From positions 310,001 through 374,000 of the forward strand of contig NZ_CP097153.1 in the NCBI RefSeq assembly GCF_023370075.1: a stretch of 64,000 bases of DNA, read 5' to 3'. The notes beneath the pieces were generated by a model. The model had not been told where the DNA came from. It worked only from the letters and a program-made list of their open reading frames with translations, and ran no database searches. Numbering within the stretch: position 1 is the stretch's first letter; every line of letters begins with the position of its first letter. Positions 9,272 through 18,268 of the stretch are shown here, one piece after another. Source of the DNA: Deinococcus sp. QL22 (lineage in GTDB: Bacteria > Deinococcota > Deinococci > Deinococcales > Deinococcaceae). A program made the position numbers and the translations under genes.

Positions 9272-9649
9272 TTAGTTGTTCTGCCCCCGGAGAGAAGCAA
9301 CCGTGGCAGCACTATCGGTAGGACTCGAGGGTTGAATGGCAGCTGCCCTGCGTTGAAATTTTTTGAGGTTTGCAAGGTCAAGTGCAGGCCTGTTGGGATC
9401 GCCATGCAGGCTAACAACTGGCTCTTCAATGACTTCCAATAGGTCGGTGATGTCCACTTGTTTCTGTTGAACCCGTCCTAAGGTTTCAAGAATTTTGGCG
9501 ACCGTATCCAAATCAATCCGCTGTGCAGGCTTTTTCGCCATGGCGTAGATAGTGTTCTGTGCCAGCTCTCCACGACTTTCTTGCACCAAGCGGTAAGCCG
9601 TAAGGCCATTCGAGGAGAGGTAGTCCCCTAAATTTAGTCTCATCTTCAT
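9272..9649 (-). CDS. XRE-like helix-turn-helix protein, putative antitoxin
   Basis: This 125-residue protein has an N-terminal helix-turn-helix (residues ~8-55: LGDYLSSNGLTAYRLVQESR, LAQNTIYAMAKKPAQRIDLD, TVAKILETLG) of the XRE/Cro type, followed by an acidic linker and a basic tail. It is first in an operon with a PIN toxin, so it is probably the antitoxin and autorepressor. VapC toxins usually pair with AbrB-, RHH- or Phd-type antitoxins; an XRE partner is less common. No neutralisation region can be pinpointed from sequence. Confidence 0.7.
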   Translation of the reverse strand: MKMRLNLGDYLSSNGLTAYRLVQESRGELAQNTIYAMAKKPAQRIDLDTVAKILETLGRVQQKQVDITDLLEVIEEPVVSLHGDPNRPALDLANLKKFQRRAAAIQPSSPTDSAATVASLRGQNN

Positions 9650-9675
9650 AGGTGCATCTTACATGTTCCAATAAC

Positions 9676-9704
9676 TTGACACTACCCACAACTCCCGGTA
9701 ATAC
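9676..9704 (+). promoter_or_regulatory. Sigma-70-type promoter of the 9762 gene
   Basis: TTGACA (9676-9681) and TAATAC (9699-9704) are separated by exactly 17 bp, the best housekeeping promoter in the window. Transcription should start near 9711, at the base of the 11-bp hairpin at 9712-9750. Confidence 0.75.
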
Positions 9705-9711
9705 GGGGGTA

Positions 9712-9750
9712 CCGAGAAAGGGAGGACCTAGAGAATCGGCCCTTTCTCGG
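9712..9750 (+). repeat. 5'-leader stem-loop
   Basis: CCGAGAAAGGG (9712-9722) pairs with CCCTTTCTCGG (9740-9750) around 17 nt. It would form the first nucleotides of the mRNA from the 9676 promoter, where it could protect the 5' end or gate translation. No T-run follows, so it is not a typical terminator. Confidence 0.6.
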
Positions 9751-9761
9751 AATCCAGCACT

Positions 9762-10067
9762 ATGAGGTTATGGATTGTGGAACACATTATCCCCTCCGCC
9801 ACCGTTTTGTCAGCCAATCCCCGCTCTGGTGTCATCTACGAATCCAGTATCACGAACGGGTACGCCTACACTCTGATCTCCTACAATGCCGACGCCCACC
9901 AGGTCACGGTGGTCTACAGCAACGGCATGGCCCGCACGCTGGACGCCAACCGCCTGGGAGACACGCTGTTGATGTGGGCAGCTCTCTGTCACCAGTGCCG
10001 CGCTGGAGTGTGGCCGGACATGCGTCTTGGCTCTGTCGGCGAGCGTTTGGCCGATCGCTACGCCTAA
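9762..10067 (+). CDS. Small hypothetical protein (101 aa)
   Basis: I do not recognise this protein (MRLWIVEHIIPSATVL). It looks beta-rich (SGVIYESSITNGYAYTLISY, HQVTVVYSNGMARTLDANRL) with a C-terminal CHQC motif. No Shine-Dalgarno sequence precedes the ATG, but a strong promoter with a hairpin leader does. A possible second small gene follows at 10122. It sits among plasmid-like and mobile genes and could be an accessory or phage/plasmid-derived factor. Function unknown. Confidence 0.55.
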   Translation: MRLWIVEHIIPSATVLSANPRSGVIYESSITNGYAYTLISYNADAHQVTVVYSNGMARTLDANRLGDTLLMWAALCHQCRAGVWPDMRLGSVGERLADRYA

Positions 10068-10090
10068 CGCCTCGCTGCCTAAACGTGTGT

Positions 10091-10110
10091 GGCCGGGCAC
10101 TGACCCGGCC
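10091..10110 (+). repeat. Stem-loop before the small ORF at 10122
   Basis: GGCCGGG (10091-10097) and CCCGGCC (10104-10110) pair around CACTGA. The hairpin ends just upstream of the TTGGAGGAA ribosome site. It could be a weak terminator or attenuator between the two small genes. Confidence 0.45.
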
Positions 10111-10121
10111 TTGGAGGAATC

Positions 10122-10247
10122 ATGACGTATGCCATCGGAACGCCCCTGAACGAAGTGGAAGTTGCCGCTCTCCGTACCCTGTTTCCCCAGTTGCACTTCG
10201 CACCAATGATGCCTTTTTGGTGTGGCTTTATTCGGCAGCTAGCCTAA
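10122..10247 (+). CDS. Very small ORF (41 aa), possibly the front of a frameshifted membrane peptide
   Basis: The ATG at 10122 follows a strong GGAGGAA site. The 41-residue product reads MTYAIGTPLNEVEVAALRTL to a TAA at 10245. A +2 frame over the same DNA encodes NDAFLVWLYSAASL, then a good membrane helix (MITWVIGVFVGFICIGIP) ending at 10333. The pair may be one ~70-residue protein split by an indel near 10200, or two unrelated frames. A hairpin terminator follows at 10354. Confidence 0.4.
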   Translation: MTYAIGTPLNEVEVAALRTLFPQLHFAPMMPFWCGFIRQLA

Positions 10248-10353
10248 TAATGATCACTTGGGTTATCGGTGTGTTTGTGGGCTTTATCTGTATCGGCATT
10301 CCCCAGTTATTTCCCACCGACGAGCTTTTCTGAACGCAATCTCTCAAAACTTT

Positions 10354-10381
10354 AAGGCGACCTCCATAAGTCGCCTTCTTC
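10354..10381. terminator. Bidirectional terminator between convergent genes
   Basis: AAGGCGAC (10354-10361) pairs with GTCGCCTT (10370-10377) around 8 nt and is followed by CTTCTT. It lies between the small plus-strand genes ending near 10333 and the minus-strand gene ending at 10403, and would serve both. Confidence 0.65.
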
Positions 10382-10402
10382 TTTGGTCAGACCTTCCTCA
10401 AA

Positions 10403-10963
10403 CTACAGGTGCTGTTCGTCTCGTGTTTCCCCCCAAGCCAACGGCTCAGCACGGGCGGAGACCACAGCAGCCACCGGAGCGGTCACCACTGGGGCAGGTT
10501 GAGCCACCACGACAGGCGGTCTCGGCAACCGCAGATTCAGCAGGTTCCATACTTCACTCACCGCATTCCGGGTCTCCTCCACCGCCGTCTCGATGTTCGA
10601 CAAGCGGGCCTCAAAGGAATCCATTCGCGCTTCCAGGACTCGCCCGAGCTCCCCAGTGCGGGCGTTGACCTGCGTGCCGTTGAGAACACTCAACGCTTCA
10701 GCAAAGGACATCCGCGTGTTGCTGGCCACCAACGCCTGCGCCTCCAATAGCAGCGTCAACATATTGTGCGTGTAAATCATCACCTTCGGGCTCTGAGGGT
10801 GCGGCCGCATGTAGCTCAGCAACTCCTCGTCACTCCACTTGAACTCAGCACGAACGAGTATCAACATCTTCGTCAACCGTCCCGGAAGTACGTCCAGCCT
10901 GTACGTGAGTTCGGTGGCCGACAGCCAGTCGGAAAAATTGGTTGCAGGAATGGATTCAGTCAT
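10403..10963 (-). CDS. Hypothetical protein with coiled coil (186 aa)
   Basis: The start at 10963 (MTESIPATNFSDWL) has a TGAGG site about six bases upstream; the frame is open 29 residues further without a ribosome site. The N-terminal part reads like a small DNA-binding or mobility-type domain (WLSATELTYRLDVLPGRL). A coiled coil follows over residues ~105-145 (GELGRVLEARMDSFEARLSN, IETAVEETRNAVSEVW), then a proline/alanine-rich tail. No family is recognised. The setting of orphan plasmid-like genes suggests a role in plasmid maintenance, which is inference only. Confidence 0.6.
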   Translation of the reverse strand: MTESIPATNFSDWLSATELTYRLDVLPGRLTKMLILVRAEFKWSDEELLSYMRPHPQSPKVMIYTHNMLTLLLEAQALVASNTRMSFAEALSVLNGTQVNARTGELGRVLEARMDSFEARLSNIETAVEETRNAVSEVWNLLNLRLPRPPVVVAQPAPVVTAPVAAVVSARAEPLAWGETRDEQHL

Positions 10964-11235
10964 TGGAAACCTCAGGAAAACTTTGAAGTGAGAGACGAAG
11001 AGTTGAACAGCACCACGGAAGATCCCACTTGCTGTAAGTGGAAAGCTCACCCCGAATCGGGGGCCCCCGGGGCTTCACAATCCCCCGTATGAGGGCTTGA
11101 AAACCCAAATCACAACTTGTTTCCACGTACGTGCCCGTCAGCGAGATTCCTGCGCCCAGTGCAGGCGCATGCCGTTGTTTCAGCGCGAAGGTGAATTGTG
11201 ACCCGGATGTAAGCCTGCATCGGTCAAAGTGCGGC

Positions 11236-11973
11236 ATGACTCCGGAGCTTCGAGCGGCCCTGCGCACCCAACTGGACATTGACCGCGTCTGGACGTCCGT
11301 GCAGATCAACCGCCGGGGCCTGAGCACGGCTCTCGGGCAACTGCCTGCCAAAACCCTGGAGGTCCGCACCCGCGTCAACCAGAACCAGAGCGGCGTTACC
11401 ACCACTTTCATCGGCCGCAAGTCAACAGACACCAAACGCCCGGCGCGAGATCTGCTGCACCTGGCCTGCCTGGCTGAGAGTCGGTACCTGCTCACCCAAC
11501 AGGGGCTCTTGAAAGCAGAGGATACCTGGATTCTGGAAGATGACGAGAAGCCGGTGGTCGATGGCCAGTGGAGCTGGGGAGCCCTGGACGCCAAGGCGGG
11601 CCAGACTCCGCGGTACCGACAGAAACGAGAAGCCGAGGCGGCCGCTCCCCGCTGGGATGCCCGCTGGATCCGCCAAGACTCTGGAGAGAACTGGTGGGTC
11701 GAAGTGGACACCGGATACAGCCAGAAGCGAATGGTCGCCAAGCTCAGGGCAGTGGCCGCTCGGGGATTCCACGGCTGTGTCTGGGCCACGACCACCCTAG
11801 GCCGAGTGAACCGGGTGGCTGAACTGTTCGGGGAGTTGTATCCCCTGGGCACGAAGCGGCCTGCACTGCTGGTCATGCATGTGGACTGCACCACGTCCGA
11901 CAAAGACCCGTACGCCAAGCCGTACCTCAAAACCAAGACATACCAGCACACGTTCATCCGAGACGCCGACTGA
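11236..11973 (+). CDS. Hypothetical protein, possibly related to replication-relaxation proteins
   Basis: I place the start at the ATG at 11236 (MTPELRAALRTQLDI); a GTG at 11131 would add 35 residues of cysteine-containing, less coding-like sequence. The ~245-residue protein has a basic middle region and a C-terminal part with WWVEVDTGYSQKRMVAKLRA and ATTTLGRVNRVAELFGELYP. That part resembles the nuclease-like half of Replic_Relax family plasmid proteins. The similarity is by eye and weak. It converges on, and overlaps by 20 nt, the similarly sized gene at 11954-12802. Confidence 0.5.
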   Translation: MTPELRAALRTQLDIDRVWTSVQINRRGLSTALGQLPAKTLEVRTRVNQNQSGVTTTFIGRKSTDTKRPARDLLHLACLAESRYLLTQQGLLKAEDTWILEDDEKPVVDGQWSWGALDAKAGQTPRYRQKREAEAAAPRWDARWIRQDSGENWWVEVDTGYSQKRMVAKLRAVAARGFHGCVWATTTLGRVNRVAELFGELYPLGTKRPALLVMHVDCTTSDKDPYAKPYLKTKTYQHTFIRDAD

Positions 11974-12802
11974 TGGGCAAGGGGTACGCTTCAACCCGGT
12001 AAATCAGCACGGGCGGGTCGGGATAATCCTTCGGCATCTCTCGGTGGTAGGCCACCCGTTTCTGGTACTGCAGTTCATCCTGACGCCGGATGGCAGCCAA
12101 CGCGCCTTGAAGAGGAGTGAGGTCAGGTGCCGCGATCAACAGAGTGCTGCCCGTTTCATAGGCACTCAACTGCTTCGCGGGGTGGGCAGACCAGGAGGCT
12201 TGACGTTCTTTGAGCAACTGGTGGAGTCGCGCCACCGTCAGCCCTCCGCCGCTATACGTTGCCACAGCGTGGCATTGTCCCCACTCCAGTGAGCCCAGAC
12301 CCCTCGCTCGAGGCGCCAGACCCTGCTGCACCCGCACCTGGTTGACCGCCTGCCAATGCTGCTGGTGCCGCCCTGGAAGTGGCCGCTCAACGTAAGCGAA
12401 CTTTCCACAATCCTGATGGGGCCGCCCGGTCAGGGCCGCATTGCCCCGACGGTATTCGTATTTGTAAAAACCCCAGTCTTCGTCCAAGAGGTAATCGACG
12501 AAGAGGTGAAGGTACGCATGATCCGTGAGGGCATTCGGGCCGTCAATAGCCCACGGCCGCCAAGTGCTTCCGCTCAATTCTTCGGCCAGATCCAGGGTGG
12601 GGTGTGACTGCCTATAGGTGACGACTGTGCCGAGTACCGTGCGGGTGGTGCGCAGAAAGCCTTCGTCAATCAGGCGCGTAATCGGTCGGACGCCGTAATG
12701 CTTGGACAGCAGGGTGCGGGGCGCAGGGCCGTACCGCGACAGGCAATTCAAGATCTCGGTGTAGCGCTCGGTAGACAGTTGCTCGGGAGTCAGGCGGGCC
12801 AT
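11954..12802 (-). CDS. Winged-helix protein, possibly replication-relaxation-like
   Basis: The start is set at ATG 12802 (MARLTPEQLSTERYTEILNC); the frame extends 33 arginine/proline-rich residues further. The N-terminus (ILNCLSRYGPAPRTLLSKHY, ITRLIDEGFLRTT) looks like the winged helix of replication-relaxation or PadR-like proteins. The rest (282 residues in all) has no recognised domain; the repeated W/Y-rich segments look structured. Its 3' end overlaps the convergent gene. Together they look like parts of a plasmid-type module. Confidence 0.5.
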   Translation of the reverse strand: MARLTPEQLSTERYTEILNCLSRYGPAPRTLLSKHYGVRPITRLIDEGFLRTTRTVLGTVVTYRQSHPTLDLAEELSGSTWRPWAIDGPNALTDHAYLHLFVDYLLDEDWGFYKYEYRRGNAALTGRPHQDCGKFAYVERPLPGRHQQHWQAVNQVRVQQGLAPRARGLGSLEWGQCHAVATYSGGGLTVARLHQLLKERQASWSAHPAKQLSAYETGSTLLIAAPDLTPLQGALAAIRRQDELQYQKRVAYHREMPKDYPDPPVLIYRVEAYPLPISRRLG

Positions 12803-13203
12803 AACGTCAGAGTGAGGGGGCTGGGGGTGACGCGGGCGAACTGGGGTGTCAAGCCGCTGAAAGATAGGGCCGGCGCGCGGCCGCAGAGAGCGCCAGAGCA
12901 ATGGCCGGGTGGAGGCTGAAAAAGGTTCACCCTCTCAAAGTGAAGCCGCTCGGGGTGACGCAACCAAAACAATGCCATGGGGGTATTACCCCCCCGGTAC
13001 CCCCTTTAGACCCCCCGGGGGGTGTTTTGTCTCTCTTGTGGGGCTTCTCTTTTCACCGCCAAATTTTCACCAAATAGTTTTGATACAAATGGTTGGCAAT
13101 AATTATGAGAGTAGGGCACGAGTCAATTTCGAAACAATCGTACTGACGACTCTAGGGTCTGTAGGCTAAGGGTTGAAAATCGACAGAATGAAGGTATCTT
13201 TTC
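12803..13203. other. Intergenic region with G/C palindromes
   Basis: About 400 bp without a supported gene. It holds GGGGGT/ACCCCC arms at 12979-12984 and 12988-12993, and a perfect 14-bp palindrome ACCCCCCGGGGGGT at 13010-13023 followed by GTTTTGTCT, which could terminate transcription. The part after about 13140 belongs to the left end of the IS5 element. Confidence 0.5.
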
Positions 13204-14007
13204 GTGTTGTGGCGCGAAGAAATCACGGATGAACAATGGGAACGTTTGGAACCCCTCCTCCCATCCCTCCTCGGTCTGGGGCGTCCCTATCTGGCGCATC
13301 GACCCATCGTCAGTGGCATCCTCTGGGTGCTCAGAACGGGTGCGCCGTGGCGCGACGTTCCTGAACGATTCGGCAAGTGGACCACCATCTCCAGCCGCTT
13401 CCGTCGCTGGACTGCCAAAGGCATTTGGCAGCGGGTCTGGGCAGAACTACAACGCCTTGCTGACCTGAAAGGTCAGCTCGACTGGTCGATGCATTTCGTG
13501 GATGGCACGGTCATTCGAGCACATCAATGTGCTGCAGGAGCACGTGGAGGTCAAGCAGAGGAAGCCCTAGGACGATCTCGTGGTGGTTTCACAACCAAGA
13601 TCCATCTGCGTGCTGAGGGGCAAGGCAAGCCTATGGCCTTCGTCCTGAGTGGAGGGGAAAGGCATGAGTCGAAATACCTACAACCGCTGCTGGAGACCGG
13701 TGCCGTGGTTCGTGCAGGACGAGGACGTCCCAGGATTCGTCCGGATCGTCTGGTGGGCGACAAAGGCTATAGCTACACCACTGTTCGGAAATATCTGCAC
13801 AGCCGTGGCATTCGGGTCACGATTCCTCGGCGTAAGGATCAGGGAGACGACCTCTGCTTCGACCCTGCCGTATACAGGGAGCGCAACAAAGTCGAACGCC
13901 TCATCAATCGCTTCAAAGGGTTTCGGCGGATTGCCACCCGTTATGACAAGCGAGCAGTGAATTATCAGGGGTGGCTGACCCTAGCCGCTCTGCTGTTCTG
14001 GCTTTGA
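13204..14007 (+). CDS. IS5-family transposase (single ORF)
   Basis: This 267-residue transposase starts with GTG at 13204 (MLWREEITDEQWERLEPLLP), the IS5/IS427-type N-terminus. The DDE residues are in HFVDGTVIRAHQ (first D), LVGDKGYSY (second D) and RNKVERLINRFKGFRRIATR (E). The protein is full length and its frame intact. I could not find a right terminal repeat: host sequence seems to begin at the stop codon, and the left-end sequence GGGTCTGTAGGCTAAGG (near 13154-13170) has no inverted partner. The element may therefore be immobile. Confidence 0.85.
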   Translation: MLWREEITDEQWERLEPLLPSLLGLGRPYLAHRPIVSGILWVLRTGAPWRDVPERFGKWTTISSRFRRWTAKGIWQRVWAELQRLADLKGQLDWSMHFVDGTVIRAHQCAAGARGGQAEEALGRSRGGFTTKIHLRAEGQGKPMAFVLSGGERHESKYLQPLLETGAVVRAGRGRPRIRPDRLVGDKGYSYTTVRKYLHSRGIRVTIPRRKDQGDDLCFDPAVYRERNKVERLINRFKGFRRIATRYDKRAVNYQGWLTLAALLFWL

Positions 14008-14913
14008 TCGGCCTATCCACTTCGTGGCTTGGATCCATTCAAGGGCTTCAGCTCTGATGCCCTGCCAGTTCTCCGGCACGTCATGACCTCCAGCATGGCG
14101 CCACACCCGTACCGGCACACCCCGTTCCTTTAGCAGCTCTGCGAACTGCAGTGTCCCTAAGGCCAACGGATCCTGTTTTCCAACGACAAGAGCAACTGGA
14201 ACCCCAATGGGTTCATCGGGGTACCACTCTGGATGAGCTGCAACACTTGGAACAACGGCAAGGACACCGCTCGCCGCTATGGAGCCGTTCAAGGCCCCCC
14301 GCAGCACCGTGCTGCCACCCGCTGATAAACCAGCCCAGAGAGGAGCTCCACCCAGTTGCTCCGCCCACTGTTGGAGTTCGGTCTCTGCTTGTGCGCGGTC
14401 GTTCCACACCGCCATCCCCTCACCAACGTACTGCCCACTCCCAGCAATGGCGACCCTCCAGCCCTCCGTGATCAGAGAAGAAAACAGGGGATGGGTTTGC
14501 GCTGGACTGTTGCTGTTCATGTGTAGAGCGATGACGGTGCCTTTTTCAGACCCTACACTGGGGAGAACCTGGAGCGTTGCTGAGTGCGCGGCCGCTTCTT
14601 GCCCGAGTCGTTGGGTCCACTTGTCTATCAGGGCGACGAACTCAGGGTCATCGCGAATGGGATCAAGATCGTGATCCTGCAGTCGGGCTGGGGAGAGCCA
14701 ATGACCCACCTGGTCGACCCGCTGGAGCGCATTGAGTGCCTCCCCAAGTTGCTGAGACTGACAGAATAAACACGCTTTCCAGAATTGCCCACGTGCCCAT
14801 TGTTCAGAGGTCAGATCGGCTGGTGGGCTCTGAAGGATCTGCAATGCCTGATGAGGATCTTGGGCAGCCTGAAAGACTAAGCCTTGCCACGCGAGGAAAC
14901 GATCCGAGGTCAT
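13981..14913 (-). CDS. Alpha/beta hydrolase with helical N-terminal domain; C-terminus read from IS5 DNA
   Basis: This 310-residue protein has a TPR-like helical N-terminus (residues ~1-110) and an alpha/beta hydrolase domain. The nucleophile elbow is WAGLSAGGST (S~196), the acid is in VVGKQDPLAL, and the histidine in GGHDVPENWQG. It is probably a carboxylesterase or peptidase-like hydrolase of unknown substrate. The last nine codons (RSKPEQQSG and the stop) lie inside the IS5 transposase gene, so the native C-terminus was replaced by insertion or deletion. The start at 14913 is close to the remains of an AI-2E permease. Confidence 0.75.
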   Translation of the reverse strand: MTSDRFLAWQGLVFQAAQDPHQALQILQSPPADLTSEQWARGQFWKACLFCQSQQLGEALNALQRVDQVGHWLSPARLQDHDLDPIRDDPEFVALIDKWTQRLGQEAAAHSATLQVLPSVGSEKGTVIALHMNSNSPAQTHPLFSSLITEGWRVAIAGSGQYVGEGMAVWNDRAQAETELQQWAEQLGGAPLWAGLSAGGSTVLRGALNGSIAASGVLAVVPSVAAHPEWYPDEPIGVPVALVVGKQDPLALGTLQFAELLKERGVPVRVWRHAGGHDVPENWQGIRAEALEWIQATKWIGRSKPEQQSG

Positions 14914-14924
14914 AGCTGATTATT

Positions 14925-15563
14925 TCGTACCCTTGGCCTACACGCCCTAGGCCCGACAATTCCAGCACCCGGGGGTGCCACGGGCGGGGCAAGACCCGCA
15001 ACAGGGTGGCGGTCACACGCCCATCATCGGCTATCAAATACACACTCGGCAGCACGATCAACAGCAGGTGCCCGAATACCCCGCCACTCGACATCAGCCC
15101 GGCAAACACCGTACTTGTTGAATTCAGGGCGTTTTGCAAGACCAGCACCAGGTTGTCGCCCAAGCTTTGCACGTAGGTCTGAATTGCCTCGGTCAGGCGC
15201 TTGCGGGCGTTGTCGAGGCCGGGGACGGCCCTGGTCGGTGAGCCCACCGAACAGCTGATCCAGGTGGCCACTGAGTTGGCTGATCTGGCGCGGCAGATCC
15301 TGAAACAGCCCAATAAACTGCGTGGCAACCATGATCAGCAGGGTTCCCGCCAGTAGGAAGAGGCCAAAGAAGGCCAGCAGCACGAAAAACACTCCCTGGC
15401 CACGCCGCCGCGGATTAGCCAATTCAGGACAGGCGGCACGAGGTACGCAATCAAAAAAGCGAGGCTGAAATCGGTGACCACTGAGCGCAATGTCCCCAGC
15501 CGCCGCCAGACCAAGGAAAAGCCCAACAAAAACACCCCCAGACGAATTCAGGGGCTGCGCCAC
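14925..15563 (-). pseudogene. AI-2E family permease remnant, multiple frameshifts
   Basis: Three minus-strand frames in sequence carry pieces of one PF01594-type permease. They are MAQPLNSSG, then VFLLGFSLVWRRLGTLRSVV with AFLIAYLVPPVLNWLI, then GVFFVLLAFFGLFLLAGTLL with PRQISQLSGHLDQLF, then DNARKRLTEAIQTYVQSL with GVFGHLLLIVLPSVYLIADD. At least three frame changes are needed, and the C-terminal third is missing where the hydrolase gene begins. The gene is not functional. Confidence 0.7.
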
Positions 15564-15751
15564 GCGGTTTGAACAGCATGTGGAGAGGGAGGGGGCAGCA
15601 CCGTGGGCCGATCATACGGGGCGGGCAGCTCTTGGCGGCTTGCGGCTAAGACTTTTCTTCACACCAGTCGCCAGAGCCCAGACACCCCGGGCCTCGTCAT
15701 GACGGCCCTTGAGAACGCTCACCTCTCTAACTTTGCACTCTGCCCCAAAGG

Positions 15752-15955
15752 TCAATCGGGCGTGCTTTCTTTCTCCTCGTAGAGGGCCGGGTCATTGGCA
15801 CCGTAATGTGAGGCGCTGGTGCCGTCCACACTGGCGTCCAATTGATCGGTGGCGTCGGCATCTGCGGGCGGTTGGTACAGTTCACTGTCGGGCGTGATTG
15901 TGACGTCCGTGTCTGTGAGAGAGACAGGAACATGCGCCGGATCTGAACGGGTCAT
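15752..15955 (-). CDS. Small acidic hypothetical protein (67 aa)
   Basis: A minus-strand frame starting at ATG 15955 (MTRSDPAHVPVSLTDTDVTI) encodes an acidic, apparently disordered peptide ending EEKESTPD. The frame is open 26 residues further upstream. No ribosome site is visible and no family is recognised. It may be a real small gene next to the DUF389-like gene or a chance frame. Confidence 0.35.
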   Translation of the reverse strand: MTRSDPAHVPVSLTDTDVTITPDSELYQPPADADATDQLDASVDGTSASHYGANDPALYEEKESTPD

Positions 15956-16036
15956 CCCACAAGATGCCAAGTCGCACGCCGTCTTCCCCTTGATTGACCT
16001 GAAGGCCGCTTTATCTGAAAACACTAGGCCCATCGC

Positions 16037-16402
16037 TCAGACCAAGGATTTGCGCCGGTGGACGGTGTGTTGCTTGAGCCAGGAGACCAGCCAGCCCAGA
16101 CCAATCATCCAAGCCACATCTATAGTGAATCGCTCCACGCTTTCTCCCGCCAGATCGAACCGGCCGATGGAAAGCGCCATGCCCTGATACGCAGCAGCCG
16201 GCATCAAGACGAGGGCGACCAAGGCGCCGACGATGACGTGGCGCCGGAACGAGGCCATGATGACGGCCCCAGACCAGGCGCCCACCACCGAGAACAGCAC
16301 TTCTTTGGCCTCCGGGGAAGCCAAGTGAGCCAGTTCCGTGTTCTCGACGAAGTCCTTCAAGGGTTTGGGCGGGATTCCCGCGACTTTAGTCGTGTGCGCC
16401 AT
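16037..16402 (-). CDS. Small DUF389-like membrane protein (121 aa)
   Basis: Two to three hydrophobic helices are visible ([54 protein letters not shown]). The arrangement [20 protein letters not shown] and the LVSWLKQ end resemble the C-terminal part of DUF389 membrane proteins, which are normally much longer. It may be a short member or a fragment with its own start ([20 protein letters not shown]). Function unknown. Confidence 0.5.
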   Translation of the reverse strand: MAHTTKVAGIPPKPLKDFVENTELAHLASPEAKEVLFSVVGAWSGAVIMASFRRHVIVGALVALVLMPAAAYQGMALSIGRFDLAGESVERFTIDVAWMIGLGWLVSWLKQHTVHRRKSLV

Positions 16403-16730
<328 letters not shown>

Positions 16731-16756
16731 AGTATATCCTTGCTAAGCTTTGAGGA

Positions 16757-17805
16757 ATGACTCCTCCAGCCCGACACCTGTCGCTGAGTTCCGAAGAAGA
16801 TGCGGCCCTGCGCAAGCTCGAACTGGGGGCGGGGATCAACGTCAAAGTTCGTCTGCGAGCGAGCATTGTCCGTCTGAACGCCAGTGGGATGACCGTACCG
16901 CGCCTCGCACAGCATTTCGGGCGCAACCCACAAAGCGTTCACAATGATCTGGACCGCTATGAACAGCGTGGCATCCCCGGATTGATGGATGGCCGGTCTT
17001 CGGGGCCGCCGCGCCGGGTCACCCCAGAGATGGACCAGTACCTTCAGGAGCGACTGGCTGAGCAACGGCTCTGGAACAGCGACCTCTTAGCCGAAGCGCT
17101 CCAGGAGCGCTTCGGCATCACGGTCAGTCGAGACGCGATCCGCGTCCGACTCCTGGCGCTGGGCTATTCGTGGAAGCGGGGACGCTACGCCCCGGGTCAG
17201 GTGCCTGACCCAGATGTCATTCATGAGCATCAAGCGTCGATCGAGACGCTAAAAAAGGGGCATTGGATGGCAAACTCACCCTCAAGTTTTTAGATCAGAC
17301 CGGCTTGTCACTGATGCTGTCGGTCACCAATTCCTGGTTCCCACGGGGTTCCGGACGGCAGTTCAAAGTGCCCACGCGCTGGGGATCTCAAGGACGGATC
17401 AACCTCATTGGTACGCTGGCCGTGGACGCCCAAGGTGAGCATTTGGCGGTGCGGCAGTTGACCGCGTCTTGCACGCAGGATGATGTCATCGCTTATCTGG
17501 ACACCCTCGCTGAACAGTCTGACGACGCGCAGCGTCGTTCAGGAACCGCTCGGTTGACGGTGGTGATGTTGGACAACGCCTCATTTCATCGCGGTCAGGC
17601 GATTCGAGCACGAGAGCCGATCTGGGCTGCCAAGGGGATGCTCCTTCGATATCTCCCAGCGTACTGCCCCATGCTCAATCGCATTGAAACGACTTGGCGC
17701 AGACTCAAAGGATTCTTGATGCCTCGGCGGTGTTACGACACCGTCAGCGAACTCCAAGCGGCCTTGTTGATCGCCCTCCAAGCCCTCGGAGCCACCCTGA
17801 TCTAA
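16757..17805 (+). CDS. IS630-family transposase made by -1 programmed frameshift
   Basis: The first frame (16757-17293) gives a helix-turn-helix region ([20 protein letters not shown] and a second [23 protein letters not shown]). The second (17263-17805) gives the DDE domain: FLDQTGLSL (D), [12 protein letters not shown] (D) and [14 protein letters not shown] (E). The frames are joined at the slippery heptamer A_AAA_AAG (17251-17257), which lies in the correct phase and gives [20 protein letters not shown] across the junction. A -1 shift at such a site is well established for IS elements. The fused protein would be about 350 residues. Confidence 0.85.
17251..17257 (+). promoter_or_regulatory. 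Programmed -1 ribosomal frameshift site
   Basis: A_AAA_AAG in frame with the first IS630 ORF. Slipping back one base continues directly into the DDE-domain frame. This is one of the most efficient slippery heptamers known in bacteria. Confidence 0.8.
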
Positions 17806-17826
17806 AACTTAACAAGGATGTACTTA

Positions 17827-18180
<354 letters not shown>

Positions 18181-18268
18181 GGGATAGCCCAACCACCCGT
18201 TAGGGCGGCAAGCTCAAGCTTCATCCAGGCTGTAGCTTCTTCAGGGGTAGATCGATCTTCTCTTCATT

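Larger units (their letters stand above)
16731..17824 (+). mobile_element. IS630-family element with TA target duplication
   Basis: The ends AGTATATCCTTGCTAAG (from 16731) and its near-complement ending at 17824 form imperfect terminal repeats. Each is flanked by TA (16729-16730 and 17825-17826), the Tc1/mariner-type target duplication of IS630. The 1094-bp unit contains two overlapping transposase frames. It appears complete. Confidence 0.85.
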